Positions 24,198-35,700 of a stretch of DNA of 64,000 nucleotides are shown here, piece after piece. The notes beneath the pieces are model-generated. The model was not told the origin of the DNA. It was given only the letters and a program-made list of their open reading frames with translations, and ran no database searches. Position 1 is the stretch's first letter, and each line of letters begins with the position of its first letter. Both the position numbers and the translations under genes were made by a program. Source of the stretch: Rosa chinensis (taxonomy: Eukaryota; Streptophyta; Magnoliopsida; Rosales; Rosaceae). The DNA is taken from assembly GCF_002994745.2 (NCBI RefSeq), contig NC_037094.1, positions 15,503,501-15,567,500 of the forward strand, read 5' to 3'.

Positions 24198-24402
24198 TTT
24201 AAAAGTAAAATACAATTGGAATTGGTCTACTCATTTCATTTCATAGTCCCTTTATATAGGGATAGAATTATAACGGAAATATCAATCACATTAAATACTG
24301 ATTGATTAGTAATCCATGCTGATTGATGGTAATCGCTGATTCCTTGATTCCCTCTCCGTCAGTCACTTTGAAGAAGACACATAATATGTTTTTCCTTTAA
24401 CA
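24198..24402 (-). repeat. 5' LTR of the degenerate copia element
   Basis: 205 bases, matching 20707-20911. On the minus strand it is followed inward by GTTATCAGCACG, the likely primer-binding region. Confidence 0.88.
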
Positions 24403-24690
24403 GTCTTCATAAACCCAACAAAACTCTTCTTCGCCCATTGATTACTCAAGAATTAAAAGAGCTTTCTTTTCCTTAATTACTCCCGAATGGAAAGAGCTTT
24501 TACATTCCTATTTTAGCATGCTGGTAAGTATGCATACAAAACATAGCTCTGGACTTGGATTTTTGGTGAGAGAAACTTGAAAAAACAAAGAGAAATTGTT
24601 ATAATTCAAGTGTCCCCAGTTTCCCCCAACTTGCTCGCTCATACTTATCTTCCTCTCTTATAAAGTATTGGATTTAATAAATGTACAGAA

Positions 24691-24834
24691 ATGAAGGACT
24701 TATTTGATTCTCCATTGATCTCCTACGAAGTTGACGATTCCAATGATCTTGATGATGACACAACAGTATTGAAGGAGACAAAGCTTCATAACTCACAAGG
24801 GTTATGTATCTTGTACATTGTGAGGTTTGTTTAG
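24691..24834 (+). CDS. Unrecognised short open frame (48 codons including stop)
   Basis: It starts ATGAAGGACTTATTTGATTC and encodes an acidic segment (EVDDSNDLDDDTTVLKE). I recognise no family. It could be an exon remnant of a host gene interrupted by the neighbouring copia and hAT insertions, or chance. Low confidence that it is a gene. Confidence 0.15.
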   Translation: MKDLFDSPLISYEVDDSNDLDDDTTVLKETKLHNSQGLCILYIVRFV

Positions 24835-24914
24835 AAAAAGGAAGGGTATTTACTATAACAAGATTGTTCTTAGGCTAGTGAAGAACTCCAAATCAAAAAT
24901 AAGTCAAATTATAC

Positions 24915-26766
24915 TAGGACTGGGCAGAAACTAGCAGAGAAGCGGTTACCGACCGAACCGCACCGGAAAATCCGGTTCGGTAACCGAACCGGTTCAAAAC
25001 GACGTCGTTTTTGAAGAGAACCGCACCGAACCGCTTATATGCGGTGCGGGTTCGGTTTACGACTTCGAACCGCCTGCATTTACCGAACCGAACCGATATA
25101 TATTTATATAATTATTTTTAATAATTTTTTATATTATTTGGTACTAACCCTAGCTTTGTGCGTTCTCTTCTCTCTCCATCTCTCAGCCGCTTCCTTCATT
25201 TTTGCGTTTTTGCTTTGTTCTCTTCTCTCTCCATCTCCATCTCTCGGCCGCTCCCAGTTTCTCTCATCTCTCACACGACGGCAGCTCCCAGCCATACCTC
25301 ATCTCTCACAGGACAGCAGCTCCTAGTTTCTCTCATCTCTCACACGACAGCAGCTTGGTGCAAGCTTCTTCGAGTTCACACGACAGCAGCTGTCGGTGCT
25401 TCTCACTGGGTGAAGCCAATCACCGGTAAGGATCGAGTTCCCTTCTCTCTTCTCTGTCTCCCTCGATTTTTTTGTTTGTTTTGGTTTCAGTCTTTGTGTT
25501 TAATTATGGGAGTGTGATGACGAATTCAGTCCTTGGTTTTTCAGTCCTTGTTTTTCAGCTTGATGAGAGTCTGAGACTATGGGAGTGTGATGACGAACGA
25601 AAGATACATACATCTTAATAGCAGAGAAAAGAAAGTGGCCAGATACATACATCGTAGGTTTAAAAAGCCTGCTGTTCTTCTGGATCGAAGTTCATATACA
25701 ACTTTATATGCGTATTTATATATATCTGGGAACTACTTCGTGCAATATTAAAGTGTTGATCTTACTGATTATTGATCACCTGCACATGCATGTGTCCTGC
25801 ATTATAAAAAGAAGACAATATATTCAGTGCGTGGGTTGATTAGTTAAGATGTGCATGATCACTAGCTCTGAAATTAACAAGAACAATCCATATACCAATA
25901 GATTATATCTATAACTAAGAAGATTTATATATTTCATATATGCTGGTCCCATAATTAAACAAGGACATCCTTTCTCTGAACTGCTTGTCCCATAATTAAA
26001 CAAGGACTGAATACGTCCCCTACGATGTATGTATCTGGCCAATTTCTTTTCTCAAGCAAAGAATGTCGTCCCCTATTAAGTTGTTGATTAAGTTCTTTGT
26101 GTTCAACTAGTTTGCTACTTTGTTGCTTTCTTATTTTTAGTACTGAACTGCAGTTTTGTTGTTGATTCACTTGATTGAGTTTCAATTTTTTCTGTTACAG
26201 AACTCACATATCTAAAATTAGTGTCTGCAGTTTGCGAAATTTTTTCGAAATTTGATGGATAGATGGAGGTGCTGATAGTGACACTGAGGAATGAAGTGAA
26301 GGAGCTGGATTGCTTGGAGGAATTTTGAAGTGTTTTGTTTGGCATTTGCTTGCTTGTTGGACTGCCATTTTATTTTCTCAGTTTCTGCAATGCAGAAATT
26401 TAGACTTGAGGAATGGTCTGTAATTTGGCACTTTGATAGTTTGATCACTCCCATTCTTAGATTCAGCATTTGGTTAATTTGAACTTTGGGAAATGCTTTG
26501 TATTAGCCTGTCAATTTTACCTCTCTTTCGCACCACTTATTTTTTCAAGTCTACAGGTTTTTAAATTTCCAGGTATTGGTTACATGTTTTAATATGCGGT
26601 TTTGGGTGCAAACCGAACCGTACCGCACCGATAAAATGGTGCAACCGAAAATGCAGTCCAAACAATATAAATGCGGTTGCGGTTTGTAAAATGGACCTAC
26701 CGAATAATGCGGTGTGGTTGCGGTTTCAGGTCCAAACCGACCCGAACCGCACCGCGCCCAGCCCTA
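24915..26766. mobile_element. Non-autonomous hAT element
   Basis: The 1852-base element begins TAGGACTGGGC and ends GCCCAGCCCTA, flanked by the identical 8-base duplication AATTATAC (24907-24914 and 26767-26774). Subterminal regions on both sides are packed with CCGAACCG/CGGTTCGG motifs, likely transposase-binding repeats. The interior has CTCTCTCTCATC-rich repeats at about 25160-25400 and an internal inverted repeat (GATACATACATC at about 25605-25660 against GATGTATGTATC near 26025). No transposase. The open frames inside translate serine/leucine-rich repeats and are not genes. Confidence 0.9.
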
Positions 26767-26774
26767 AATTATAC

Positions 26775-27185
26775 ATAATAAGCTTAAACCTATACTTGGC
26801 TTCATTAAGGGGAGTCAAACTAGTTATCCATTTCGATTCCCACCACATAGGTCATACATTTGTTCTTTCTCCATATGTTAGTTCTTTCTCCATCTTTCTT
26901 TATGGGTAATACACAAATCACGAACAAATAAGAGTGGTTGGGAGTATTTAGAAGAGTTTGTTGGGTTTGTGAAGATGAGAGATTGAGGGTATTATGGGGA
27001 AAATGGCTGGGTGTATTTAGAAATTTTAATAAAAATCTAAAATTTGATGGGTTACTGGGTATACTTAGAATTTTGCTGGGTGCATTTAGGAAATTATATA
27101 TTTGGGCTTTATCCAAACAAAATTATACGTTTGGGCTAGTCTACTTGGGCCTTTTGCCCCCCCCCCCCCTTTTCCTTTTAATTTT
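26775..27185. other. Spacer between hAT and MULE-like elements
   Basis: Contains four imperfect copies of a GGG(T/A)GTATTTAGAA(G/A) block at about 26940-27090 and a C-run at about 27158-27170. No gene was seen. Confidence 0.4.
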
Positions 27186-28119
27186 GGGGTTTTGACTAAA
27201 AGCCCAAATTTGAGTCAACACAAACACAAACCCAAACCCACTTACCCCACTAAAATATTAGTGTTCCCATTCACCCCCATTTAAGTGCGAAAAGACACAT
27301 TTAGGCTCAACTTAATTATAAAATTACGTTAGCGCCACACACACTCTTTCTCTCTCTCTTTCTCTCTACCCTCCAAAATCCGATTTCAGTTATGGACTTC
27401 GACGTTTAGTTCAAACCCGAACTCGGTTCCTTGACCTACTACGACCTCCGCGACGAGCATTTAAGCACCTCGTCGTCTCCACCTTCAACGTAGCCTTCTA
27501 GAATCATCAGAGCTGTATGTGGAAGAGCTTGCCCGGTAAATCGGGTCAGAGGAGCTTGCGTAATCCAAGACCACGGGTCCTGACACCCTTCCCATGGTAT
27601 TTCGCAGTGATTTGACAAGATTATTAGCTGAGGCTTGCGTTAGTCAATTGTGTTGTTATGGCTTCTCCTCCTTTGTGTTCACAAGCAGAAAAACCCAGTA
27701 CCAAGCTTTGTTCTGCAATTGTTCTATCATTTTGAATCGTTTCTGGGTGGTAGTACTGCAACACAAATATCCAAGTCCTCATTTTGAATGCGGGTTTAGG
27801 GCAATAAACATATTATTTGGGGGAAATAATATTCTCCGAGGACTTCTTTAGGGATATTAGGCGAGGTTTCCGGCGATCTTTGACCGGGGTCCGGCTATCT
27901 GTAACCAGAGTCACGTGAAGTCTCTAATGACTTATCTCTCTAAGTGACAAAGAGAGGAGGGCAAAATTGTCTCAAAAATAAACAAAAAACAATAAAAAAA
28001 ACTTAATTGAGTATTATGGCAAAAAAATAAATAATTTGTTGAGTAAGTGGGCAATCTTATAAGATGTTTGGGTAAGTGGGGTTAGTGTATCTCAAATTTG
28101 GGTAAATGGACATTTTCCC
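27186..28119. mobile_element. MULE-like element related to the one at 7259
   Basis: The left end GGGGTTTTGACTAAAAGCCC and the reversed right end GGGAAAATGTCCATTTACCC resemble each other and the ends of the element at 7259-8852, including spaced CCCACTTACCC motifs, CTCTCTCT tracts and the right-hand GGGTAAATGGACA block. The element is about 0.93 kb. The 9-base target duplication is not clear because both flanks are T/A-rich (TTTAATTTT-like). No named coding region inside. Confidence 0.6.
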
Positions 28120-28124
28120 TTAAT

Positions 28125-29000
28125 TTTTTTTAATTTTTTAAATAGAAGTTGAATTCATTACATCAACAGCCAAATGCTAGAGTTTATCATAACTTACATA
28201 AGTAAGACTCGGCAAAAAAATCCGAACAAACCTATATAAGCTAAAGCAGATAATTAAAATTTCAGGGACGCTCGCTTTTAAGCAAGCCTATCTAAGAACG
28301 AATAAACCTCGCTCCTTACGGAAAGGAAATCATTCAACTAGTCATCTCTTGCCAATCACGCAATTATGGTACAAGCAAGAAACCAAAAACGTCATAAAAG
28401 ACTCATAGAAGTCCATTCACTCTCACATAAGCTTAACCCCAATGACAAATTTTTTTAAAAAGAGCTAACTCCCATAGATTTAAGCCTAGCAACCCAAGCT
28501 TGAGCCCAAGCCCGAAGGCCTAAGCCCAAACCCAAACCAACAAGGTAGAAAGAAACCCTAGGCTTCAGTTGCCAGACCGCCTTAGCCTAAGCCTCGGCCT
28601 CCGTCTCTGGTAGCCGCCCTGTCCACCACCGCATCACAGATTCGATCAAGCTTGCCTGCTCCTCGGCCTCTGTCTCTCCTTGACCACACCTCCTGTGAAG
28701 AAACGTCAGAGAGTATCAAGTTTGGTGCCGTATCGGTTGGAATACGGTAGAAGCTCATCCAGACCCGCACAACCTCGATCTGTATCTCATATTTGCAGAT
28801 CAACTCTGCTCCCCACACCAATCAGATCGAACCGGCCACCCAAACCAAAAGAGATTCTAGCCCAAAACTGGAAACCGTGCAAAAAACACACTTCAATCTC
28901 TACCAAAAACGAACACAAAGCGACATGCCAAGGCCACACGACCGTCGAGCTCCACAATGATTGACGGCGCGCTTCTCTGTGCTCAACAACCCTTGGAGAG
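28125..29000 (-). mobile_element. LINE-like fragment, minus strand (tentative)
   Basis: It begins on the plus strand with a T-rich tract and AATAGAAGTTGAATTCATTAC, then a GC-richer segment with repeated GCCTAAGCC/GCCTCGGCC words and CCCTAGG, the same general layout as 9030-9830. No reverse transcriptase domain. The assignment rests on layout alone. Confidence 0.35.
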
Positions 29001-29324
29001 AGCGTCACTTTTTTTATTCTGTGATATGATCTATCCTTTTAATGAGCCAACTTCAATAACAAATTTGAACCTAGGGCCTGATCTAACTTTTGTTGAGTGA
29101 CTCAAAAATAAGTTTTTAAGAGAAAGACTTTTTTTTTTCTTATTTATTTTTTGTTTTTCAAGGACAATGACTATATCAATATTTTGAACTTGTCATTGAA
29201 GTACTACATCAATCACTATATCAATATTTGTGACAAAACAAGACAATGTGAGTTGTGAAGTTGGCAGCCTAGGAAACTTAATAAGCTAGACTACAATCCA
29301 ACTTCCACTAAATAAAAATATTTA

Positions 29325-30901
29325 GGTCTAAATACTGTTTAGTGTGGTTTAAGCCCAACATCGATTCAGTCTCTCGACTTTCAATTTAATCAAAAACACC
29401 TCTGCATTATCAAATCTCATCTAATAGGTTATTCCGTCAATAATCTATCAATTGGATCCGTTATCTCGCTGATGAGACATGCCATGTCAGATCATGTGAC
29501 CCCCACCTATCAGGCAAATTCCAAAAATGCCCCTGCCTCTCTCACCCCTCCAGAAGAACTCGGCTTTGGCTCGAAACTTTGCATATTCTCTTTGTTTCTG
29601 CATATTTGTCTCGAAATTATGTGGAAGTTTCTTCATCTCTTCCTCTCCTATTGGGACTAACCACTATTTCACCATTTTTCCCTATATTAGGCCTATGCAT
29701 TGGAGACCTAATCATCCCTCTCAGCATTCCTATCATCCTTCCACCTCTCGGACCTATCCCTGGAAACAATGGCGGTAACTTGCCCATGTACGGCTCCGGC
29801 CCAACCACCCACGACCCACTTCTACCCACAAACCCTCCTCCATTGTTATTCCCACCATCCATGCCATCTCCAACGCTAGAATCCCCCCGTTCTCTTCTCC
29901 CACCTCGCGTAGCACTTCCTTCCCTTCCCGCGAGGCCTTGGCGTTGGTCTCGAGCTGCTTTTGCAGCTCTGATTACTCCACCAGCATAAACGACACTCTC
30001 TCCAGAAATCGAACTGCAATCATGGCCCGGATCACCAAAAGCGGGTTCCCGCTCTCGTCCATGAAGCTGAAATTGGGGGTCGGGTCGGGTTTGGGAGAAA
30101 GGTTGGGGCTTTCGGCGGAGGAGGCTGGTTGGGGTTGCTGCGGCGTAGGGAAGAGGGGTTGTTGTGGGGAGGAAAGGTGGGAGGGCTCGATAGGCTTTCT
30201 GGGGTTGGGGCCGATGATGTGGAAGTTCAACAGAGACGAGCAATTCTCCTCCAGCTTCAACTAGAGCTCTCTGGCCGTGTCGCAGCCAATGATGTGGGAG
30301 AGAGCTGAGTTAGAGAGAGTGGCGTGGATCAACACCATCACGAAGACATTGTGCGCCATCCAGGTCTCGTAGCTCGGGTTGATCGCGACCGTCGATTCTC
30401 CGGCGTCGTTCGAGATGAACTTTTCCAACGACATGATGGAGTCGTTAACATAGCCTAGGAGATTGTGAGCTTTGAATATAGAGGTCATCAGAAACTTCCA
30501 GATGGTGAAGTTGGAGGAGTCAAGTCTTATGGGTATGAGGGTGGAGATGCAGGTGTAGAGAACGTTCGACGTTTGGGATAGCAGGAGGTCGGAGACGGAG
30601 TGGCGGCCATTGCAGAAGAGGTGGTGGTTCTCTCTCTGTGGCCTGGGCTTGGGCAGGGGCAAGCAGAGTTTTTCTGGAGCGGGGAGAGAGGTAGGGGTAG
30701 TTTTGAAATTTTTCCAGATAGGTGGGGCCCACATGATCTGACATGGCATGCATCGTCAGCGAGTCAAGGGCTCCAATTGACGGAATGACCAAGCTATTAG
30801 ATGAGATTTGATAATGCAAGAGTGTTTTTGATGAAATTGAAAGTCGAGGGACTGAATCAAAGTTGGGTTCAAACCACAGGATACTAAACAATCTTTAGCC
30901 C
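29325..30901. mobile_element. MULE-like element carrying a gag-like fragment
   Basis: Inverted ends of about 190 bases: the left begins GGTCTAAATACTGTTTAGTG, the right (reversed) GGGCTAAAGATTGTTTAGTA, with long matches such as TTGCATTATCAAATCTCATC and GACTTTCAATTT. The flanks are AAATATTTA (29316-29324) and AAATAGTTA (30902-30910), eight of nine matching, as expected of an old Mutator-type 9-base duplication. The interior is GC-rich. On the minus strand it carries a frame similar to the N-terminal gag part of copia polyproteins. It has no transposase. Confidence 0.75.
30261..30749 (-). pseudogene. Gag-like (UBN2-type) fragment captured in the MULE
   Basis: The segment reads IPIRLDSSNFTIWKFLMTSI, then HNLLGYVNDSI, then NPSYETWMAHNVFVMVLIHA and SHIIGCDTAREL, which follows the start of plant copia gag/UBN2 proteins (L-x-x-x-N-x-x-x-W near the N terminus, then a W-x-x-x-D/N-x-x-V/L block). 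It stops inside the element after about 100 residues of similarity, without zinc knuckle or protease. It may be a domesticated-looking capture or simply a fragment. Confidence 0.65.
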
Positions 30902-30910
30902 AAATAGTTA

Positions 30911-31560
30911 TTATCAACTATAAACCAACAATGTGAGCAAAATAACAAGATCACAAATCAAAGAAAAACAAGTGCCTTAAAACTTAAAAAAAAAAAAAAA
31001 AAAACTCATAACAAAAATAACAACAAAATGATCAAAGCTTGAAACCGTTTCAATTTCACTGAAGTTTTAACGAAAACCCTACTGTCTTCTGTCTTCTTCA
31101 TAGGACTATAATAATGAGTTAATGAGCCAGTCAAGAATTAATTTCTAAGAAAGGAATAAATCATTGCCGTCATTACGCTGAACTGCTGACGTCACAGCAC
31201 GTCCACATCCACTCGCTGGCCGTACCCGTTAACCCGTGGTGAGGGTCACACACTTTTCCCAATTTAACAGCCAATTAAATGCGTCCCACACTGGTATTGG
31301 TTGGCCGGAGAAGCCTAATTTTGGAATTATTGAATTCAAAATCAAAATCCGGAAGGCGGAAGCTAACAACAAAGACAAAAATAACAAGGCGGGAACTACA
31401 CTCCGAAACCAGAGGAGGGACGAATCCGTAAATACCCAAAACTCCAAGCCCCTATTTCCCAAACCAAAATAACCAAAAAAAAAAAAAACAATATTCACTC
31501 CCCCAAGGCCAATTCCCAACTAACAACGTCACATCTTTCCTTTCACTCCCCCTATTTTCG
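30911..31560. other. Spacer and probable kinesin promoter region
   Basis: The transposon flank runs into a stretch with A-runs (30989-31005 and 31481-31490). The region from about 31200 leads to the presumed 5' noncoding exon of the kinesin gene. No separate gene was seen. Confidence 0.45.
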
Positions 31561-31573
31561 AAACCCTCACAGA

Positions 31574-31749
31574 TTGGACAAAAAACCGAACTCCAGCGAG
31601 AAAATAAAACATTTAATCTTCGTTGTGAAATTTCGTTACAACGGATCGGGTCTTGATAAGTCCGGCATTTCCAACATTTCGGAGGAATTTCGATTCCTCC
31701 GGCCACCCCGAAGCTCCTTCTCTGGTTGCTTGTGTTGTTTCAAAACCAG
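31574..31749 (+). other. Likely 5' noncoding exon end of the kinesin gene
   Basis: The stretch ends CAAAACCAG followed by GTCAGTAAAT, a good donor, and the next acceptor is CCTTGTAG at 32655-32662. It is open in the kinesin frame across the junction but has no ATG, so translation most likely starts at 32712 in the following exon. The transcription start is not known. Confidence 0.5.
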
Positions 31750-32711
31750 GTCAGTAAATTCTTCCCTGCATTTTGGTTGTGTGTGGTTGTGTGTGTTGTT
31801 AGAAAGCTAGGGTTTATGTTTCCCGATCTGGTTGCCGATTTGCCTCTCTCCGTCTCCGCGTCTGTGAATTCCGCTGAGGAATTGGCAATGCAGCTTGAAA
31901 TTGTGTTGAATCGGAAAACTTAGGAGGATTTGAGCTGGTTTGTGTCAGTTTTGCGGTGGTTAGGATTTTTTTTTTCCGATTTTTCGGAAGGTTGATGATT
32001 TAGGTTTGTGAAGATTGAGGCTTGGATAAGGTAGAAAGGAGGTCAGGTAAGGTAGGAAAAAAGAGAGTAAAGAATTATTAGTAGTTTTTTGAGTTTGGAA
32101 GAGAAGGAGAAGGAGCAGAAGTAGTGTGAGTTTCTTCTTAGATGAAGTGTATCTGAAGAAAAGGATCTTTTCTCTTTTCGTGTTTTATTTAATTTACGGA
32201 ACCTCAGGAAGCTAAAAAGAGTACATTTGGAGGCTTAGGTGAAGCCAATTGCAGTAGGATGTAGCTGAAATGTGTTCATAAATGGTATATAGGTAATGTT
32301 GCCGAGGACGAGAATGAATGAGTAATGGAATACTTACTGTATTGGTTGAATATGGCAGCAATTAATAAATGGCTGTATTTGGTATAAGCTTGATTTTGAT
32401 ACGGATTAAATGCTTTGATTACTTAGTTTGAATGCCAATGCTCTAATGCGTATAATGGCATGAAGTTATGAACTAATGGCTTTTCAAGTGTGGCATGGTG
32501 CTTTTGATGCTTATATAATAGGCGTGCAGCACACATGCGCAAGCCTGCATGTTCTCTCTCAATAACAAACTTCCTTATTGTGTTTGTCTTCACTCTTGAG
32601 GTTTTGTTCCTTACTCATAATGTAGATTCATTGACTAATGTATATTCGTTTTGTCCTTGTAGCTCTGCGTCTGTGATTGATAACGAGGAACAAGGCATTC
32701 CTACAGATTTT

Positions 32712-35700
32712 ATGATGAGCATCCAGTCAGAGTCACAAAGAAATGGAAATGGGGGGTCAGAGCTGCAAAAAGATGAAAATGAGGGGTCAGAATCACAGAA
32801 AGATGGAAATGGGAGATGCGAAATCTCAAATGGGACTTATAGTAAAGATGCTAAACTAGTGGAAAGCTCCGGCAGCACAATTGATGGTAATACTCTTTTC
32901 CTCTCTCTGGAGTATGTGCTTGCTACTGGTTCCATTTTGAGATCCTGCTTCTCCATGATTTACCTTTGAACTTTATTTTGCTTAGGTAACGAGATATTAG
33001 CTCTGGTGGAATGGTTAAATTATATCGTTCCTTATTTAAGATTGCCGACGGATGCTTCTGAGGAGGAAATCAGAGCCTGCTTAATTGATGGCACTGTTTT
33101 ATGCAGAATTTTAAATAAGCTGTGTCCTGGTTCAGTTGAAATGGTAGGATTACTGTTTTTTCTTTCTTTCTTTCTTTGGCTTGTAAACATGCTGTTGTAT
33201 AATGTTTTACTGCTTTATGATTGTCAAAATATTTCATTTCTTTAAGTTGACCTATATGGTCTTATATGCTATCTTCCTCATATGAACGGCTTTTGTCCTG
33301 CTTTAGGGAGGGAGTTCAGACCCTGGTTTTGCAAATGTCAAAAGGTTTCTGGTGGCTGTGGAGGAGTTAGGATTCCCTCCGTTTGAGCTTCTGGACCTAG
33401 AGCAGGTATTTTATCTAAATTTTATTTTACTATTTTATTTTTAAATTTATCTCGTGCATCCTGTCATTGGTTATTTCGGTCTAAATTCATGAAGCTCGTG
33501 TAACCTGGTACATTAAAAATAAGCATCCTCTTCCCTTTGTTAACATCTTCTAAAATTGCAGCAAAGCATCTGGTGGCCAACTTGGCTTTAGATTAGTTGC
33601 ATGCAGGGTTGTGGGTTTGAATAGAAAGTTTATCTACCAACTGATCATGTTCTGTTCATTATAAACCATATTGTGCTGATCTTTCTGACCAAGTCTACTG
33701 TTAAGTACTGGTTTTATGCAGAATTGTGCTGGCTGGATTGACCAGTACCAGTGTGTAGTATCAGCATCTGTCAATCAATTGATGGTTTGAGATCATTTGC
33801 AGGGATCTTTGGTGCCAGTTATGCGGTGCCTCAGTGCACTCAAAACTTCATTTGATTTTGGTTTTTGGGAAGGGAACACTAAAAATGAAACAAAGACAGG
33901 AGGGGAGTTGTTGGAGATAGAATATTTAAGAAAAATTGATCGTAATCAATCATTCAAGAGATACGGACAACAGGGTACTCAAAATGGAGAAGGGACACAA
34001 GGAAATTCAGATGACTCAACTTCTGAAGTGACAGGTAGGAGATCATAGACTTGTATAAACACTATATTGACAAATTTTATAAGTCATATTTACATATTCA
34101 ATCTTGTGTTCATTCAAGATCAATTATTTACCTTATTTGGTCTTAGGAGTATTCTTATTAGAGATTTAGGCAATTTTTCTCAGCTTTGCTAGAAAACCTG
34201 ATCAAGAAGAGCGTATGTAGGATAATTATATGGTAAGGGGTTTAGCAGTATTGCCATGATGCTAGGTCTGTGCTCATATAATATACTGCATGTAAGACAT
34301 TATAACCTGTGCAATACTGCTCAGTCCCCAATTGGACGAATTCAGGAGTTACCGTGGTAGGGTTCTAAGATTGTTGTCAATACTTTGAGTTTAATAAAAT
34401 TTGTAAGGCTAGTCTGACATAGAGAGTAAAATGTTGATGAGTTGGAACATTTCTTTTCATTCCGCATGCCTCATCAAACTAAATGGAGAAATACATTATT
34501 CTGGGCATAAGAACTGAGAACGGAATCCAGTAAATAGGGGACCTGATTTTGTTTGAGTAATTGTATTTGTTCATGCTGTTCTCGCATACAAATTGTTGAT
34601 ATGTTAATACATTACCTTTTGTTTTCTTTCCCCACCCTGTCTTTAGTTCCACCAGCTCTTCTAGAACAACTGAAGCAGGGGACTAATGTGGATCTCTGTG
34701 ATGTCAAGATTTTGGAATCGATCAAATCAACCAGTTTAGATGTAAGCCATTGGCTTTTTTTTTCCCCTGTTTTCCGTTTCTTGTTATGAGCTTCTTAGAG
34801 GTGCCTTATTGGAAAAGTTCTTGCTTTATGTTAGTCAAATTTTTGTCTGATCAAGCAACTCTTTGCTGCAGAATGCATCTACTCGGGCACTTTTCACTGT
34901 TGGGAATAGGATTCTGGATGACAGTGCCGAGAGAAATAACGGGGATGTACCTCAAGTATGGGAGTAAGAGGATACATGGATGCTGTTGTGTTAAAGCATT
35001 CATGAATCATGTGCACTTATAGTTTAATTCTTTGTTCTCTGCTGTACAATTTATTTTGTAGTTTTAACTTTCTTTTTTAACAAATTTTCTCAGCATCTGG
35101 CTTATCTTCTGAGAAAAGTCATGCAAGTGATTGAACAACGATTTGCGAATCAAGCAGTGAACTTAAGAATTGTACGTCTGTTAGCCTGTTTCTTTTCCTA
35201 TGAGAATATTGTTTGCTTATATTCTACTCATTAGTATTGAAGTGCTTCTACTGTTGGATGCTTGTAGCAAAACAATATGTACAAGGGCCGTGAGGAGAAG
35301 TATCAAATGAAGATGAAAGTGCTTGAAACTCTTGCATCAGGGACCAGCGAAGAAATTCAGGTGAACCCAGCAATATGTTTGACAATTCCTATCCTCATAA
35401 AGTTAAAATCAAATAAATTATATGAATCTAATCGATCCTTTTTCCCCCCATCCTTCCTATAGGTTGTTCTGAACCAGCTTAAGCAAATGAAGGTGAAGTT
35501 TTAATCTCTTAATCCTATCTTGAATTTACAAATCAAAAGACATTTTATGTCTGATTCTTGATTTTGATGACTTTGATTCCTGCACTACATGGTCTTCATG
35601 CATGCATTCTCTTTTACTCAGAATATCTAATTTTAAGTTAATGTCGTATTCATTCCACAAAGGTATTGTCTTTTACTTTGGTAGTTAACATGATATAGCT

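Larger units (their letters stand above)
20707..24402 (-). mobile_element. Degenerate Ty1/copia LTR retrotransposon (minus strand)
   Basis: The 3696-base element has two 205-base LTRs (20707-20911 and 24198-24402) and an exact 5-base target duplication GTCTT (20702-20706 and 24403-24407). A polypurine tract AAGGGGGAG (minus strand, 20912-20920) lies directly inside the 3' LTR, and the leader begins GTTATCAGCACG inside the 5' LTR, the same start as in the large copia element at 44023. Only the reverse transcriptase and RNase H part of pol remains. The leader half (22870-24190) is noncoding and partly T-rich low complexity. Gag, protease and integrase are missing, so it cannot move by itself. 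Confidence 0.9.

Noticed and set aside
25039..25517. Overlapping open frames with SLISHTTAA repeats
   Set aside because: They come from a CTCTCATCTCTCACACGAC repeat inside a non-autonomous hAT element and show no domain.
29579..30243. Open frames of 136 and 208 codons on opposite strands
   Set aside because: They overlap each other on both strands within the GC-rich part of the MULE, are proline/glycine-rich and have no recognisable domain.
31574..31749. Extending the kinesin protein into the upstream exon
   Set aside because: The frame is open across the splice but contains no ATG; only a TTG could start it, so the ATG at 32712 is preferred.
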